Below, one piece after another: positions 15,832 through 25,496 of a DNA stretch of 64,000 bases. How positions within the stretch are numbered: the first letter of the stretch is position 1; each line of letters starts with the position of its first letter. A program made the translations under genes and the position numbers. Source of the stretch: Bog-375 sp049698695 (lineage in GTDB: Bacteria > Acidobacteriota > Terriglobia > Bryobacterales > Bryobacteraceae); contig JBAVYH010000206.1 in assembly GCA_049698695.1 (NCBI GenBank), positions 1-64,000 of the forward strand, written 5' to 3'. The notes below the pieces were generated by a model. That model was not told where the DNA came from. It saw only the letters and a program-made list of their open reading frames with translations, and ran no database searches.

Positions 15832-17217
15832 ATGTTCTACCAAATCGCTATACCGCTGTTGTTCGTGGCCGGCGGCGCGCTGGCCCAATCTCCGGTGCCG
15901 ACGGATGCAGAGATCCGCCGCATCCTGGCCCAACGCGTGGATGAGCGTCACAACGCGGTGGGAATGGTGGCCGGGGTCATCGAACCCGGGGGCACGCGCG
16001 TGGTGGCGTATGGCAAGCTCGCCAAGGACGACGCGCGGCCGCTCAACGGCGACACGGTTTTCGAGATCGGCTCCATCACCAAGGTCTTCACAGCGCTGCT
16101 GCTGGCCGATATGGCGCAGCACGGCGAGGTGAAGCTGGACGATCCGATCTCGAAGTACCTGCCCGAAGGCGTCAAAGCGCCGCAGCGCAACGGCAAAGAA
16201 ATCACGCTGGCGGAGCTGGCCACCCACACGTCCGGGCTGCCGCGGCTGCCGAACAACATGGCGCCGAAGGATTTCGCGAATCCGTACGCAGACTATTCGG
16301 CGGAGCGGCTGTACGCGTTTCTGTCGAGCTACCAACTGCCGCGCGACCCTGGCGAAAAATGGGAATACTCGAACCTGGCGACCGGCCTGCTGGGCCAGCT
16401 CCTGGCGCTGCGCGCGGGCAAGGATTACGAAACGCTGGTGGTTTCCCGCATCGCCACGCCGCTGGGCATGGGCAGCACGCGCATCACGCTCACGCCCGAA
16501 ATGAAGGAGCGGATGGCGACGGGCTACAACGCGGCGCTGCAGCCGGTTCGCAACTGGGATTTCGAGGCGCTGGCGGGCGCTGGTGCGCTGCGCTCCACCG
16601 CCAACGACCTCATCGCCTTTCTGGCGGCCAATCTGGGCTACAAGAAATCGCCGCTACAGCCGGCGCTGGCGGCGATGCTGGAGGTTCATCTTCCCACCAC
16701 CATGCCCAACCTGCAGCAGGCGCTCGGGTGGCACATCCTGCAACGTAAAGACCGCGATTTGTTTTGGAAGGATGGCGGCACTTACGGCTTCGCCAGTTTC
16801 ATCGGGTTCGACGCCAAAGCCAAAGTGGGAGTGGTGCTGCTGGTCAACACGTTCTCGCTGACGGCCGGCGGCGCAGACGACGTAGGCATGCACCTGCTCG
16901 ATTCATCGCTGCCCCTGGCCGGTGCGCCCATCAAGGAGCGTAAGGCGATTGCGGTCGATCCCAGGATCCTCGAAAGCTACGTGGGACGGTACCAGCTTGC
17001 TCCCACGTTCGTCATCGCCATCACCCGTGAAGACGACCGGCTCTACGAACAAGCCACCGGCCAGCCGAAGGTGCAGATCTTCGCGGAAAGCGAGAAGGAG
17101 TTTTTTCTGAAGGTGGTGGACGCGCAGATCACCTTCAAGACGGATGCGCAAGGCCGTACCACCGAACTCATCCTGCATCAAAACGGGATGGACCAGCGGG
17201 CGCCGCGAAAGGAATAG
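15832..17217 (+). CDS. Secreted serine beta-lactamase-fold hydrolase (class C/PBP4-like esterase family)
   Basis: A 461-residue protein with a signal peptide ending LFVAGGALAQ. It shows the SxxK motif with the nucleophile Ser (GSITKVFTALLLADM), the second motif Tyr-x-Asn (WEYSNLATGLLGQLLA), and KDGGTYGFASF in the region of the third motif. The C-terminal 100 residues look like the lipocalin-like extension common in this family (LESYVGRYQL). It could be a penicillin-recognising esterase, a D,D-peptidase or a beta-lactamase; the third motif is not a clean KTG. It begins three bases after the small membrane protein, in the ECF operon. Confidence 0.85.
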   Translation: MFYQIAIPLLFVAGGALAQSPVPTDAEIRRILAQRVDERHNAVGMVAGVIEPGGTRVVAYGKLAKDDARPLNGDTVFEIGSITKVFTALLLADMAQHGEVKLDDPISKYLPEGVKAPQRNGKEITLAELATHTSGLPRLPNNMAPKDFANPYADYSAERLYAFLSSYQLPRDPGEKWEYSNLATGLLGQLLALRAGKDYETLVVSRIATPLGMGSTRITLTPEMKERMATGYNAALQPVRNWDFEALAGAGALRSTANDLIAFLAANLGYKKSPLQPALAAMLEVHLPTTMPNLQQALGWHILQRKDRDLFWKDGGTYGFASFIGFDAKAKVGVVLLVNTFSLTAGGADDVGMHLLDSSLPLAGAPIKERKAIAVDPRILESYVGRYQLAPTFVIAITREDDRLYEQATGQPKVQIFAESEKEFFLKVVDAQITFKTDAQGRTTELILHQNGMDQRAPRKE

Positions 17218-17279
17218 AGGAAGGTTGCTGTTCCCAGCACTAACCAAAGATATGATGTGTCCGGACACAGGCGAAAGAT

Positions 17280-17540
17280 ATGATGGCTGTGGGATGGCTC
17301 ACGGCCGTCACCAGGAACACACAAGTGGATCAACTCGCGAAGCAGGCTGCCGAGATCGCTCTACGGCTGGCCGCGCTGCCCGCCGACGGAATGCGCAACA
17401 ATATCGACGCACTCGACTCGATCGAGGAACTGGCGGTGCAGATTCTGAAAGAAGTCTCGGCGGTTCGTGCCGGCAACAGTCATGTGGTCGGCGAGAGCAG
17501 CGGGACGTGGCGCGTCAGGCAGTTCGTGCAGCGGCATTGA
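17280..17540 (+). CDS. Small hypothetical protein
   Basis: An 86-residue frame with no recognised family. The middle is amphipathic helix (VDQLAKQAAEIALRLAAL, IEELAVQILKEVSAVRA). It starts with two consecutive ATGs, 62 bases after the beta-lactamase-like gene, without a clear ribosome site. Codon usage is compatible with a gene, but the frame could be chance; no neighbour supports a function. Confidence 0.35.
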   Translation: MMAVGWLTAVTRNTQVDQLAKQAAEIALRLAALPADGMRNNIDALDSIEELAVQILKEVSAVRAGNSHVVGESSGTWRVRQFVQRH

Positions 17541-17589
17541 TTGCGCCGCGCTGCCCGCGCGCCGTTCGATCCGTCAGACAGCGATTCGA

Positions 17590-18192
17590 TCAGTAACCCA
17601 AGTAGGCGTTCGGATAGTAGCATGGAGCCGGCTGCCAGTAGCCGTATCCGTCATAGTAGCCACAACCGAAACCCGCATCGTAGCCCCAGCCGAACGGGAT
17701 ACCGATCCCGACGCCGAAGTAAGGACGAGCCCAGAAGCGTCCACCGTAGTAATAACCGCGGCCGGCGTAGAATTGGCCGGGGTAGTAACCGCCTCTTCCA
17801 CCATAGTATCCGCCGCCGTAGTTGCGCCCGCCCGAATAGCTGCGGCCGCCATAGGGAGCGGCATAGCTGCGCCCGCCGCCGGAATAGCTACGGCCCCCGT
17901 AGGGAGCGGCATAGCTGCGCCCGCCGCCGGAATAGCTGCGGCCCCCGTTGGGAGCGGCATAGCTGCGCCCGCCGCCCGAATAGCTGCGGCCGGCGTCCGA
18001 CGGTGCGGAATAATGGCCGCCACCGCCGCCTGAAAACGAACGGCCGGAAAAACTGCCGCCGGAGTGCCCACCGTGTCCCCCGCCACCGCGCTGGGCGAAT
18101 GCCGCTGCAGGGCCGAGCAACATCAGAACCGCGCCAAGAGCAAGCGCCGGCATGGCGGATTTGAACGACGCTGCTTGCACTGTCCGATTCAT
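17590..18192 (-). CDS. Secreted Gly/Tyr/Ser-rich repeat protein
   Basis: A 200-residue protein with a signal peptide (LALGAVLMLLGPAAAFAQ). A low-complexity body follows, made largely of a repeated 16-residue unit (GRSYSGGGRSYAAPYG), then a Gly/Tyr/Trp-rich tail ending PNAYLGY. The ATG is preceded by GGAGGTGG. It has no catalytic motifs and is probably a surface or matrix structural protein, or disordered. The repeat is exact enough at DNA level to allow copy-number change. Confidence 0.75.
   Translation of the reverse strand: MNRTVQAASFKSAMPALALGAVLMLLGPAAAFAQRGGGGHGGHSGGSFSGRSFSGGGGGHYSAPSDAGRSYSGGGRSYAAPNGGRSYSGGGRSYAAPYGGRSYSGGGRSYAAPYGGRSYSGGRNYGGGYYGGRGGYYPGQFYAGRGYYYGGRFWARPYFGVGIGIPFGWGYDAGFGCGYYDGYGYWQPAPCYYPNAYLGY
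17834..17990. repeat. 48-bp tandem repeat, about 3.3 units, inside the Gly-rich gene
   Basis: Units begin at 17834, 17882, 17930 and 17978 (partial), each opening GAATAGCT(G/A)CGG. Each unit is 16 codons, so gain or loss of units preserves the frame. The units differ at only a few positions, which suggests recent expansion. Confidence 0.85.
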
Positions 18193-18393
18193 AACCACCT
18201 CCAAGACTTCCGGTCTGTGATGTGCAAACCGCGTGCCAATTGCAAGTACTGGGGAATGAATACCTTATGTCATAGCTAGAGCGAGGCCCATGGCTGAAAA
18301 CCACCGCTTGAGGTGCACCTCAGCCAACGGCGCAAGGTGCAGCCGCAGCCGACGCAAGTACCCGGCGGGGGCTGAGCGAGATGCACTGGCAGA

Positions 18394-21300
18394 TCAGGGC
18401 TCAGCCCGCGTCAGGGTGTCGTAGAGCGGTTGTGCGGGCTTCAACTCGGGGTTGGTTTCGGCCACGGAAACGGCCAGCACGCGGATTTTGTCGTTGTCCG
18501 GCAGGGTCAAGGATCTGGCCCCGGCGGGCAGATCGATGGCGTATGCGAATAGGTACGAATAGGCGTAGGGAACGTTGGCGCCCTGGGCGTCGTGATGGTG
18601 CGAGGCGTACCAGGCGATGGCGGCGGGCTTGATGTAGCCGGGCGTGAGGCCGACCATTTGGTGGTAGGGATCGGGCTCGGTCCGGCCGCGGCGGTCGGTG
18701 GACACGCCGCTCTGCCAGATGCGATTGTCCCACTGGCCGACGAAGCCGCCCCAGTTTTCCACGGTCGCTTCCTGGGCGCGGTTGCCGGCGCGAAAGGCGG
18801 CCTCTTGATCGCCATCAGCGGAGGCGGCGAGCACGTAGGCGCGGCGGAACGAGCCGGCGGGCAGAGCCACGGACTGACCCTTGGCGGCTAGGGCGTTGGG
18901 CGATCCGGTTTTGGCCGGAGCCAGGCGGAACGAGACGCCATCGAAGGTCAAAGTGGCGGGAAGCATTTCGGCGGGATACGAATCGCCGTGGCCGTCGAAG
19001 CCGGCGGCCGACTTCGCGCCGTCCTCGGTAGCGGTGGCGAGATCGTAGGCGAGATCGACGGGCCGCGAGCGGACGGCCGGGACTCTGGATGCCGCGGGGG
19101 CAAGCTTGAGAGCGAAGGTGCGCGGCTCAAAAGCGGTAAACGAAGTTAGCAATGCACCGCCTGAAATGGAGGCCGCGCCGACGGGTTGCTCCTGGCCATT
19201 GACTTCGCGCGCGGCGACGACCGGCCCGGCCAGCGACACGCGCACATTTTCGGCGGGGCGTCCATCGAGCTCCACCATGCGCACGATCACTTCGTCGCCG
19301 GCCTCGGCCTTCTTCAGGGCGAGCACGCGGATACGGGCGTTGGAGACTTTGAGCAGCGAGAACCGCTTCCCGAGCGGGCCGGCATGCCTGGCCGATTGGA
19401 AGGCGATCAGCGGCTGATTGAGACGCCATGCCTGCCAGTCGGTAGCGGCGCGCATGCGGTCCCCGGCGTGGGCGGCGATTCCATAAACGAATTCGTGATG
19501 GCCGATATCCTGCGTGCCCTGATCGGCATAGCCGCCGCGGGTGCCGGGGGTGCGCAGCAGGGTAAGGCGAATCACGTTATCGCGCGGTTTATCGGAGCCG
19601 TTCTTGCAATCGGTCAGGATGGTGGCGCCGAAAGTGGCGGAGGCGTCGGTCAAGTCGATCCACTGGTGAGAAGGCACCTCGAACTTGGCTGGCTCGGCGG
19701 TAGGCCGGTCGATGGTGCCGATATCCCAGTTGTAAGTGGCCATGCGGTTGTAAGCGGTCAGGGGGAAGACCGCTTTCAGGTTGGCCTGGCGGGTTTTCCA
19801 ATCGATCACGTTGCCGATCTCGATACGATTGCCGGCGTCGCCAGCCGAGAGGCTGACGGTCTGGACAAACTTGGAGCCTTCGGTTTCGCGAGTGATTTCA
19901 ACGGAGACCCGCACCGGGCCGGTCTCGGTAACTCGAATGGTGGCGGGGCCGCTCACGTAAGAGCGCGGCGGGGCCTGCTCCTGGTCCCAATCCATATTCC
20001 AGGCGGGCCACTGCGTGGGATTGTCGTAGGAAATCGCCAGGCGCGCGGGCGCGGACAGGAGCTCCTTTTGGGTGGACTTATCGAAAATGCTGGCGATGTC
20101 GCCGTCGGGATCGATGCGGAGGCGGTAGCGGGCGTTTTCGAGAGCAGATACGGTGACGTGCAGGGCTGGGTTAGAAGCCTCCGCGGCGGCCGGCTCCACA
20201 TCGTACACCGCATAGCCCACCGAAGGTACTTTGGCGAGGAACAACACGCGGCCGTGAGAGAGTTGCGCCGGCGCGGCGATGCCATCCGGGCCGACTACGC
20301 GAACCGCTTTGGCGCCGGCGGGCAGGTCGACTTTGGCTTCCACCAGATCTTCGCGGGCGATGTTGAGCGGGTTATAGATAACCAGGGCGGCGCCCCTGGT
20401 TTGAGTGTCGAGGCCGGCGGCGACGGCTTCACTCGAATCCGCCATCACACCGGCAAATTGGTTCATGGCGATGACGTCGTCGTTCCAGGCGAACTCGTAA
20501 GACTTGGGCGTGGCGGTGCCGGCGGCGAGATCGTGAAAATGACCGGCCATGGCGAGGGTCCAGGCATTGTTCAAACGCTCACGCGGATAAGGACGAGCAC
20601 CCAGCCACTCGGCGGCGACGGACGATTTCTCGGCGGCATCGGCGAGCAATTCCTCCTTGCGGATCCAGCGCTTCTGATAGGCCTGAGAAGTGAGGGAGCC
20701 AGCCGAGTGGTTGGTCAACTCCATTTCGCCGGTGTAGCGCGGCAGGTTGGCGGCATCGGCGGGGGTGATATCGAGAAACATCTGATCGGCGTTGGAGGAG
20801 ACGACATGGACGGGGCCGTTTCCCACGCTCACATTGGGCTCGGAACCGATTTGTCCGGTGCCCTTGGTGACGATGGCTTCGAGCAGCTTGACGGATGGCT
20901 CGCGCGGGGCGCCGCCGATGTCGCCGACACCGTAGTAGTGGTAATCGGTGTAGACACCGGTGAGTTTGCCGTTGTGCTCGACGCGCGCGGCCCAGTCGCC
21001 CTGATAGCGGCGAAAAGCCTGATCGGCGGTGAGCTTTTCGGCCGGCGCGGGAAGGGGTTGGCTCAGGTCGGTGGTGATATCGCGGTCGTAGGCACCGGGG
21101 TTGAGTCCGGCCAGGACACTTTTCCCATCCGGCCCGACCCACACGCCGACATCGAAGGGCGTGCCGGCGGGAGTTCTTTCCGGAGACTCAGGGCCGCCGC
21201 CATCGGCGGAAGAGCCCCACTCGAGCTTCTGGGTGGAGAAGCCTTTGACGCCGGCGTGGGCGAGAATGCTGGGCAAGGAAGCGGGAAAGCCGAAGCAATC

Positions 21301-21771
21301 GGGCAGCATGTATTCGGCGCTGGCTTTGCCCAACTCCTGGCGGAACCAGTTATTGCCGTAGAGAATCTGGCGGATGATGCCTTCGGCGCTGGGCGCATTG
21401 ACGTCGCCTTCCTCGACCGACGAGCCGGCGGGGAACCAGCGGCCGGAATCCACGTACTGCTTGAGCCTGGCGAAGTCCGCCGGGAAGTATTCCTTCATGA
21501 AGCGATAACGGTTCGAACCCGAGAAATTGAAAATATAGTGCGGGTATTTTTCGAAGAGAGCAAAGTTATCGCGCATGGTGTTGGGGATGTATTCGCTGAT
21601 GACCTGCGGATACTCCCAATGCCACTCCGTATCGAGGTGAGCATAGCCGACCACATACAAGGTGGGTTGGCGGGTGAGATCCGGAGCGGGATCCGCGGCA
21701 TTGGCGTGAACGGGCCAGAATGCGAGAGCTGCGACGCAGAGGGGAAGCCAGAGACGCGTAAGTTTTGCCAT
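18394..21771 (-). CDS. Secreted alpha-mannosidase-like glycosidase (GH38)
   Basis: An 1125-residue protein with a signal peptide (LPLCVAALAFWPVHANA). The catalytic domain opens with YAHLDTEWHW, whose His45 and Asp47 match the GH38 zinc ligands. MLPDCFGFPASLP aligns with the nucleophile-Asp motif of the family, and GHFHDLAAGT with the third zinc-ligand His. Beta-sandwich domains follow (about residues 480-900) and a further C-terminal beta domain. It would hydrolyse alpha-mannosides outside the cytoplasm. It is divergent from a GH115 gene, and the pair suggests degradation of hemicellulose or glycan side chains. Confidence 0.88.
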   Translation of the reverse strand: MAKLTRLWLPLCVAALAFWPVHANAADPAPDLTRQPTLYVVGYAHLDTEWHWEYPQVISEYIPNTMRDNFALFEKYPHYIFNFSGSNRYRFMKEYFPADFARLKQYVDSGRWFPAGSSVEEGDVNAPSAEGIIRQILYGNNWFRQELGKASAEYMLPDCFGFPASLPSILAHAGVKGFSTQKLEWGSSADGGGPESPERTPAGTPFDVGVWVGPDGKSVLAGLNPGAYDRDITTDLSQPLPAPAEKLTADQAFRRYQGDWAARVEHNGKLTGVYTDYHYYGVGDIGGAPREPSVKLLEAIVTKGTGQIGSEPNVSVGNGPVHVVSSNADQMFLDITPADAANLPRYTGEMELTNHSAGSLTSQAYQKRWIRKEELLADAAEKSSVAAEWLGARPYPRERLNNAWTLAMAGHFHDLAAGTATPKSYEFAWNDDVIAMNQFAGVMADSSEAVAAGLDTQTRGAALVIYNPLNIAREDLVEAKVDLPAGAKAVRVVGPDGIAAPAQLSHGRVLFLAKVPSVGYAVYDVEPAAAEASNPALHVTVSALENARYRLRIDPDGDIASIFDKSTQKELLSAPARLAISYDNPTQWPAWNMDWDQEQAPPRSYVSGPATIRVTETGPVRVSVEITRETEGSKFVQTVSLSAGDAGNRIEIGNVIDWKTRQANLKAVFPLTAYNRMATYNWDIGTIDRPTAEPAKFEVPSHQWIDLTDASATFGATILTDCKNGSDKPRDNVIRLTLLRTPGTRGGYADQGTQDIGHHEFVYGIAAHAGDRMRAATDWQAWRLNQPLIAFQSARHAGPLGKRFSLLKVSNARIRVLALKKAEAGDEVIVRMVELDGRPAENVRVSLAGPVVAAREVNGQEQPVGAASISGGALLTSFTAFEPRTFALKLAPAASRVPAVRSRPVDLAYDLATATEDGAKSAAGFDGHGDSYPAEMLPATLTFDGVSFRLAPAKTGSPNALAAKGQSVALPAGSFRRAYVLAASADGDQEAAFRAGNRAQEATVENWGGFVGQWDNRIWQSGVSTDRRGRTEPDPYHQMVGLTPGYIKPAAIAWYASHHHDAQGANVPYAYSYLFAYAIDLPAGARSLTLPDNDKIRVLAVSVAETNPELKPAQPLYDTLTRAEP

Positions 21772-21946
21772 GGGTCGATTCCTGCACCTCTCATCATAAG
21801 GCGGATCGCCGCCAGCGGCGGCAGGCAGCGATCCGGCCTCAGCGAATGGCGGAGAAGCGGTTGCCCAGGACTTCGATATTCAATATAGTTGGGGTCTGAG
21901 ACAAAATAGCCCGAGAGCGACTTCGATCTGGGCGGCAGCCTGCAGC

Positions 21947-24757
21947 GTGTTCCTGCCCGTGTCGCTCTTTGCTTTAGGTCAAGCCCGCTATGTTTCGATG
22001 ACCTCGGGGCCCGGCAGCTTTGCAATTGCTCATGACAAATCCGTGGCGGCGGTGTATGTGGCCCCGAGCGACTTCGCGGGTGTCGCCAGGGCGGCAGATG
22101 ACCTGCGCGGAGACATCGCCCGAGTCACAGGCTTGACGCCGCCGCGGGCGCTGAGCGCGGAAACCATCATCGCCGGCACGATCGGAAAGAGCGCGATCAT
22201 CGATCGGCTGATTCGCGAACGGAAAATCGACGTATCCGGCGTAGCGGGCAAGTGGGAATCGTTTGTGATTCAAGCTGTGCCGCACCCGCAGCCGGGCATT
22301 GGCTCCGCGCTGGTGATTGCCGGCAGCGACAAGCGGGGAACGATCTACGGAATTTACGATCTCTCGGAACAGATCGGCGTTTCGCCCTGGTATTTTTGGG
22401 CCGATGTCCCGGTGGTGCATCGAGACGCACTGTTCGTGAAGCCGGGGCGCTACGTGGAGGGAGAGCCGGCAGTACGGTATCGCGGCATCTTCCTGAACGA
22501 CGAAGCGCCCGCGCTCACAGGTTGGGTGAAAGCCACTTATGGGAATTACAACCACCAGTTCTACGAACGAGTGTTCGAACTTCTGCTGCGCCTGAAGGCG
22601 AACTACCTGTGGCCCGCGATGTGGAACAACGCATTCAACGAGGACGATCCTCTCAACGCCAAACTGGCGGACGAATACGGGATCGTGATGGGCACGTCAC
22701 ACCATGAGCCGATGCTGCGCGCGCAACAAGAGTGGAAGCGGCATGGGACAGGGCCGTGGGACTACACGCGGAACGCGGACGTCTTGCGCGCCTTCTGGGA
22801 GGAAGGCGTTCGCCGCAACAAGAATTACGAGAGCATTATCACGCTCGGCATGCGCGGCGACGGGGACATGCCCATGTCGCGGGAGGCCAACACCGCGTTG
22901 CTGGAGCGCATCGTCGCCGATCAGCGCAAGATCATCGCCGCGGAAGTGAACCCCGACGTCAGCAAGGTTCCGCAAGACTGGGCACTGTATAAGGAAGTCC
23001 AGGAGTATTACGAGAAGGGCATGCGGGTCCCGGACGATGTGACCCTGCTCTGGTGCGACGATAACTGGGGCAACATCCGCCGCCTGCCGACACCCGAAGA
23101 GCGCAAGCGCAGCGGCGGCGCCGGAATCTACTATCACTTCGATTATGTCGGCGGCCCGCGCAACTACAAATGGATTGACACGAATCCGATTCCCAAGGTC
23201 TGGGAACAGATGCATCTTGCCGCGGAATACGGAGCGAATCGCATCTGGATCGTGAATGTCGGCGACCTGAAGCCGATGGAGTTTCCCATCGAGTTCTTCC
23301 TGAGCCTGGCCCGCGATCCTGCGCGCTGGCCGAAGGAAAAGCTGGGCGAATTCACGGAGTTATGGGCAGCGAGAGAATTCGGCCGGGCGCACGCAGCGGA
23401 GATTGCCGATCTGGTCGCGAAGACTTTGAAGTACAACGGCCGCCGCAAGCCGGAGCTGCTCGAACCCGGCACTTACAGCGTGATCGATTACCAGGAAGCG
23501 GACCGCGTGGTGGCGGACTACGACGCGATTGTGGCTAAAGCAGAAGCGACGGAGCGCGAGTTGCCGGCCGAGGCGCGGGATGCATTTTTCGAACTTGTGG
23601 TGCATCCAGCTAAGGCGAATGCGATTGTCACCGCGATGTACGTGGCGGCGGCGAAGAACCATCTCTACGCGGCTCAGGGCCGCGCCAGCGCGAATGACAT
23701 GGCGGCACGGACGCGCAAGCTATTTCAGGCCGATGCGGAGCTGACCGACTACTTCAACCACACGCTGGCGCACGGCAAGTGGAACCACATGATGGACCAG
23801 ACGCACATCGGGTACACGTACTGGCAGGAGCCACCGAAGAACACGATGCCGCCGGTCACCGAGATTACTCTTCCAGTGGCGGCGTCGATGGGCGTTGCTG
23901 TCGAAGGATCGAGCGCGGCGTGGCCGGGCAGCGCGGCGCCGGCGGTGCTGCCTGCCTTCGATGCCTACAGCCAGCCGCGGCATTTCATCGACGTGTTCAA
24001 TCGCGGGCGCACGCCTTTCGAATTCACTGCCGCGGCGAGCGTGCCGTGGATCGTGCTGAGCGCGACGAGCGGCTCTGTAGAGAAAGAAGTACGCCTGTGG
24101 GTGAGCGTCGATTGGGACAAGGCCCCGCCAGGAGGAGGCAAAGGCGCCGTTACCATCCAAGGCGCGGGAGCCGCTCCCATCGCGGTGGAAGTCGACATTT
24201 TCCACCCGAATCGGCCATCGTGGGCGGAGGTCAAAGGCTTCGTTGAAACATCGGGGTATGTCTCGATGGAGGCGGAACATTACACCCGCAAGGTCGACGT
24301 GGGAGCAGCAACGTGGGAGAGGATTCCGGACTACGGGCGCACGCTATCGGCCATGTCGATCTTTCCGGTCACCGCTGAAAGCGTGATGCCGCCCGCCGGG
24401 TCGCCGCATCTCGAATATCGGATGTATCTCTTCGATGCCGGACGCGTGGAGGTGGAAGCGGTTCTTTCGCCTACGCTGAACTTCGTTCCCGGGCGGGGAC
24501 TGCGATACGCAATCTCGTTCGATGACGATCCGCCACAAGTCATCGACGCCCTGGCGCACAACGAGCAGAGCGACTGGGAGACCTCAGTAAAGGACAGCGT
24601 TCGCAAGGTGCGCTCCACGCACACGCTGGCCGCTGCCGGAGTTCACACGCTGAAGTTCTGGATGGTGGACCCCGGCATCGTGCTGGAGAAACTGGTTGTC
24701 GATTTGGGCGGCGTCAAACCGAGCTACCTGGGACCTCCGGAGAATTTTCACCGGTAG
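21947..24757 (+). CDS. Secreted GH115-family xylan alpha-glucuronidase
   Basis: A 936-residue protein that fits GH115. The N-terminal domain has GTIYGIYDLSEQIGVSPWYFWADVPV. The (beta/alpha)8 region carries YRGIFLNDEAPALTGW, LKANYLWPAMWNNAF, GTSHHEPMLRAQQEW, ITLGMRGDGDMPM and LLWCDDNWGN, and C-terminal beta-rich domains follow, including YVSMEAEHYTRKVD. GH115 enzymes remove (4-O-methyl)glucuronic acid from xylan. The start is a GTG that begins a weak signal sequence (FLPVSLFALGQA); the true start could lie slightly upstream. Confidence 0.9.
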   Translation: MFLPVSLFALGQARYVSMTSGPGSFAIAHDKSVAAVYVAPSDFAGVARAADDLRGDIARVTGLTPPRALSAETIIAGTIGKSAIIDRLIRERKIDVSGVAGKWESFVIQAVPHPQPGIGSALVIAGSDKRGTIYGIYDLSEQIGVSPWYFWADVPVVHRDALFVKPGRYVEGEPAVRYRGIFLNDEAPALTGWVKATYGNYNHQFYERVFELLLRLKANYLWPAMWNNAFNEDDPLNAKLADEYGIVMGTSHHEPMLRAQQEWKRHGTGPWDYTRNADVLRAFWEEGVRRNKNYESIITLGMRGDGDMPMSREANTALLERIVADQRKIIAAEVNPDVSKVPQDWALYKEVQEYYEKGMRVPDDVTLLWCDDNWGNIRRLPTPEERKRSGGAGIYYHFDYVGGPRNYKWIDTNPIPKVWEQMHLAAEYGANRIWIVNVGDLKPMEFPIEFFLSLARDPARWPKEKLGEFTELWAAREFGRAHAAEIADLVAKTLKYNGRRKPELLEPGTYSVIDYQEADRVVADYDAIVAKAEATERELPAEARDAFFELVVHPAKANAIVTAMYVAAAKNHLYAAQGRASANDMAARTRKLFQADAELTDYFNHTLAHGKWNHMMDQTHIGYTYWQEPPKNTMPPVTEITLPVAASMGVAVEGSSAAWPGSAAPAVLPAFDAYSQPRHFIDVFNRGRTPFEFTAAASVPWIVLSATSGSVEKEVRLWVSVDWDKAPPGGGKGAVTIQGAGAAPIAVEVDIFHPNRPSWAEVKGFVETSGYVSMEAEHYTRKVDVGAATWERIPDYGRTLSAMSIFPVTAESVMPPAGSPHLEYRMYLFDAGRVEVEAVLSPTLNFVPGRGLRYAISFDDDPPQVIDALAHNEQSDWETSVKDSVRKVRSTHTLAAAGVHTLKFWMVDPGIVLEKLVVDLGGVKPSYLGPPENFHR

Positions 24758-24780
24758 GCAGAGGCGCTTGCTGGGGACAC

Positions 24781-24803
24781 GGGCAAGCTAAAGCATGCCA
24801 CAC
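24781..24803. repeat. Short palindromic interspersed repeat copy
   Basis: GGGCAAGCTAAAGCATGCCACAC-type element between the GH115 and msrB genes, a degenerate member of the GGCA-GCT-AGC-TGCC family seen near 1.16, 5.04 and 13.5 kb. Confidence 0.45.
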
Positions 24804-24854
24804 CGACGGCACGGCCGAGTCCAGCCGCTTGCAGCGGTGGAATAATCAGGAGAG

Positions 24855-25448
24855 ATGGAGGGGTTCCAACAGCATGTGCCGGCCGGCGTTCCACGCCGCG
24901 TTTTCCTGATCATGCCGTTCGCGTTTGCCGGGCTGGTGGCGATTTCGAGACGAAGCGAGCGACGGCTGCCGGATCCGCGAACGGGTGGCACGGGCGACTG
25001 GACCACGCTGGCGGTCTTTTCCGATAATGGAAGAAAGAGGGAGACTATCCGAGTGCAAAAGATCGTCAAATCCGACGCAGAATGGCAGCGTGAGCTGACA
25101 CCGGAAGAGTACGCGGTGGCTCGCAAGAAAGGAACCGAACGCGCCTTCACGGGCCGCTATTGGAGCAACCACGAAGCCGGCATTTACCGCTGCGCGTGTT
25201 GCGGAACGGGTCTGTTCCTTTCCGACGACAAGTTCGATTCGGGCACGGGATGGCCGAGTTTTTCCGCCCCGGCGGCGGCCTCGAACGTCAGCACCGAAAC
25301 GGACCGCAGCCTGTTCATGGAACGCACCGAGGTGCTGTGCAGCAAGTGCGACGCGCACCTGGGCCACCTGTTTGCCGACGGCCCAGCGCCCACCGGCCAG
25401 CGCTATTGCATCAACTCCGCAGCGCTGCGCTTCGAAGCGAAGAAGTAG
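24855..25448 (+). CDS. msrB: Peptide-methionine (R)-S-oxide reductase with N-terminal export or anchor segment
   Basis: A 197-residue MsrB that reduces the R-epimer of methionine sulfoxide in proteins. The catalytic domain is about residues 70-195: WSNHEAGIYRCACCGTGLF and VLCSKCDAHLGHLF give two CxxC zinc pairs, GTGWPSF is the substrate loop, and RYCINSAALRF holds the catalytic Cys. It is about 50 residues longer than cytosolic MsrB because of an N-terminal segment with RR followed by a hydrophobic run (VFLIMPFAFAGLVAI), so it is probably exported by Tat or membrane-tethered. AGGAGAG precedes the ATG. Confidence 0.93.
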   Translation: MEGFQQHVPAGVPRRVFLIMPFAFAGLVAISRRSERRLPDPRTGGTGDWTTLAVFSDNGRKRETIRVQKIVKSDAEWQRELTPEEYAVARKKGTERAFTGRYWSNHEAGIYRCACCGTGLFLSDDKFDSGTGWPSFSAPAAASNVSTETDRSLFMERTEVLCSKCDAHLGHLFADGPAPTGQRYCINSAALRFEAKK

Positions 25449-25496
25449 GCGCAGCGCGAATTCGTTTCTTTCCAAGGCGCGGCGATCAGCCACCGG

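Noticed and set aside
17834..17990. CRISPR array
   Set aside because: The 48-bp units are contiguous with no spacers and lie in frame in a secreted protein gene.
19186..21888. Rightward open frame of 900 codons antisense to the GH38 gene
   Set aside because: It mirrors the high-G+C codon pattern of the opposite strand and shows no family motifs; GH38 motifs are clear on the minus strand.
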